This document shows positions 30,952-31,751 of a stretch of 31,751 nt of DNA, piece by piece. The notes under the pieces were generated by a model. That model did no database searches. It was not told the DNA's origin and saw nothing but the letters and a program-made list of their open reading frames with translations. Each line of letters starts with the position of its first letter. Position 1 is the first letter of the stretch. Both the position numbers and the translations under genes were made by a program. Source of the stretch: Thiosulfativibrio sp964601165 (GTDB lineage: Bacteria > Pseudomonadota > Gammaproteobacteria > Thiomicrospirales > Thiomicrospiraceae); assembly GCA_964601165.1 (NCBI GenBank), contig CAZRMK010000011.1:1-31751 (forward strand), in the 5' to 3' direction.

Positions 30952-31008
30952 TGGCAATAACGGGGCGTTTGGGTAACGCTATTCACTCCGTCAAGTTAGT
31001 TATTGCCA
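30952..31008. repeat. Inverted repeat with nested hairpin
   Basis: TGGCAATAAC (30952-30961) and GTTATTGCCA (30999-31008) are perfect 10-bp inverted repeats separated by 37 bp; inside lies GCGTT-N5-AACGC (30965-30979). It sits between the XRE antitoxin gene and the 42-codon frame. It may be a small mobile palindrome or a terminator; it does not show convincing integron attC core sites. Confidence 0.55.
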
Positions 31009-31045
31009 ATTAGTGAAAGGACTAGAATTAACCCTCTAAATTAAG

Positions 31046-31390
31046 TTAATCAAACTCCATAAGTAAATCAGCACTCACTCCTAGAGCCTCGGACATTTTC
31101 AATAAAGTATCGGCACGGGGTATGCTTTTTTCACTCTCATAATTGGCTATTTGTGATTGTGTTGCTTTTACTTTATTAGCTAGTTCTAGCTGTGAAAACC
31201 CAAAGTAAACACGCCACGACTTTAATAATGAGTAACCTTGTTCTAGGTTCATTTTTACCACTTCATGGGGAAAAGTATTCTTTTTACCGTTACTGGTTCT
31301 AGTTAATTGCTCATATTCAGCAATAGGCAATACTGCAAATACAGGAATGCCAGCACTTTCTATAATTTGGGGGTTAGTATGTCCGTTCAT
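31046..31390 (-). CDS. XRE-family helix-turn-helix antitoxin
   Basis: The 114-residue protein has a C-terminal XRE/Cro helix-turn-helix (about 58-112: YFGFSQLELANKVKATQSQ, IANYESEKSIPRADTLLKM, SEALGVSADLLMEF). The N-terminal 45 residues (ESAGIPVFAVLPIAEYEQL) form a separate small segment, similar in style to the N-termini of Phd-like antitoxins, and may be the toxin-binding part. The gene overlaps the end of the toxin gene by 17 bp; the toxin-first order is the HigBA-type arrangement. It probably represses the promoter upstream of the toxin. Confidence 0.85.
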   Translation of the reverse strand: MNGHTNPQIIESAGIPVFAVLPIAEYEQLTRTSNGKKNTFPHEVVKMNLEQGYSLLKSWRVYFGFSQLELANKVKATQSQIANYESEKSIPRADTLLKMSEALGVSADLLMEFD

Positions 31391-31628
31391 CTCTTTTTTT
31401 CACCTCTTCAATAAATGTTATTTGTATTATTTCGTTAATACTTAAAAATACTCGATAATTTCCAACTCTTAAACGGTGCGTGTACTGGTGGTTTAACAAT
31501 GGCTTTATATCAATGTTATGGCTATCTGCTTCTAGTTCATCTATACCACGCAAAACCCTATTAATAACAGTAGGGTCTTTTAGCTTTCTTACTTGTTTAC
31601 GGGCTTTGTTTGTCCATTCTACAATCAT
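31374..31628 (-). CDS. Type II toxin of the RelE/HigB superfamily
   Basis: The 84-residue basic protein has the compact RelE fold pattern: VEWTNKARKQVRKLKDPTVINRVLRGIDEL, then KPLLNHQYTHRLRVGNYRVFLSINEIIQITFIEEVKKRDERTY. The LRVGNYRVFLS strand and the C-terminal RDERTY are the typical active-site region of RelE-type mRNA interferases. It precedes and overlaps its XRE antitoxin gene. The upstream 120 bp are AT-rich with TATA-like repeats (about 31643-31653) that may be promoter and operator, but no clear -35 is seen. Confidence 0.87.
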   Translation of the reverse strand: MIVEWTNKARKQVRKLKDPTVINRVLRGIDELEADSHNIDIKPLLNHQYTHRLRVGNYRVFLSINEIIQITFIEEVKKRDERTY

Positions 31629-31751
31629 TTAATACACTCTTTAATATACTATACTCTATTTACATATACCTTATTGTATAATTAAGCAATAGAAGATTGG
31701 TAGTGTAAAGTTTGTTCTGTAAATTCAGATTTGTAATTTTTAGTGAATCTT

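Noticed and set aside
30952..31008. Possible integron attC site
   Set aside because: Although the region folds into a nested hairpin, I do not find paired RYYYAAC and GTTRRRY core sites in the right places, and no integrase is nearby.

Overview
The window is chromosomal DNA from an AT-rich bacterium, most probably a gammaproteobacterium. The supports are the run mnmG-rsmG-parA-parB-atpIBEFHAGDC-glmU, a ubiquinone-type UbiA, the long QueF form, trpG-trpD-trpC order, and a 96-residue ATP synthase c subunit with a Glu proton site. Short palindromes of the form TTCCCA-N10-TGGGAA, miniature inverted-repeat elements and small toxin-antitoxin modules recall free-living or host-associated sulfur oxidisers and related lineages, but I cannot name a genus. 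One run of 28 Ns marks a scaffold gap.

Left part (1-6.5 kb, + strand): a decayed 3' end of a type I restriction methyltransferase (hsdM), a TPR-type protein whose last codons were rewritten by a 69-bp palindromic element, then ppsA, trpG, trpD, a DUF454 membrane protein, a second copy of the palindromic element, and trpC. The trp genes are therefore split by DUF454 and the element.

Middle part (6.6-21.7 kb, - strand): ubiA with a translationally coupled 85-codon gene of unknown function, glmU, a strong hairpin terminator, the complete F1Fo ATP synthase operon, a 318-bp gap with a candidate promoter, parB, parA, rsmG, mnmG and queF. This is the classical origin-proximal housekeeping block, but I see no oriC-like DnaA-box cluster and no parS-like palindrome.

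Right part (21.8-31.75 kb): two small membrane-protein genes of unknown function (+), the scaffold gap, a large chemoreceptor with an Aer-type PAS domain, a double-Cache-like periplasmic domain and a chain of HAMP-like modules, an RND efflux pump with its lipoprotein adaptor, and two type II toxin-antitoxin modules separated by a 425-bp stretch holding two overlapping tiny reading frames and a 57-bp inverted-repeat structure. Short REP-like palindromes lie on both sides of the RND operon. One of them sits in the loop of what looks like a pre-existing terminator hairpin.

The most unusual signals are the small mobile palindromes (two element copies with one clear target duplication, a REP inserted in a terminator loop), the poly-HAMP chemoreceptor, and the unassigned small genes at 22 kb and 30.7-30.9 kb. 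I do not see an obvious large new defence or biosynthetic system.
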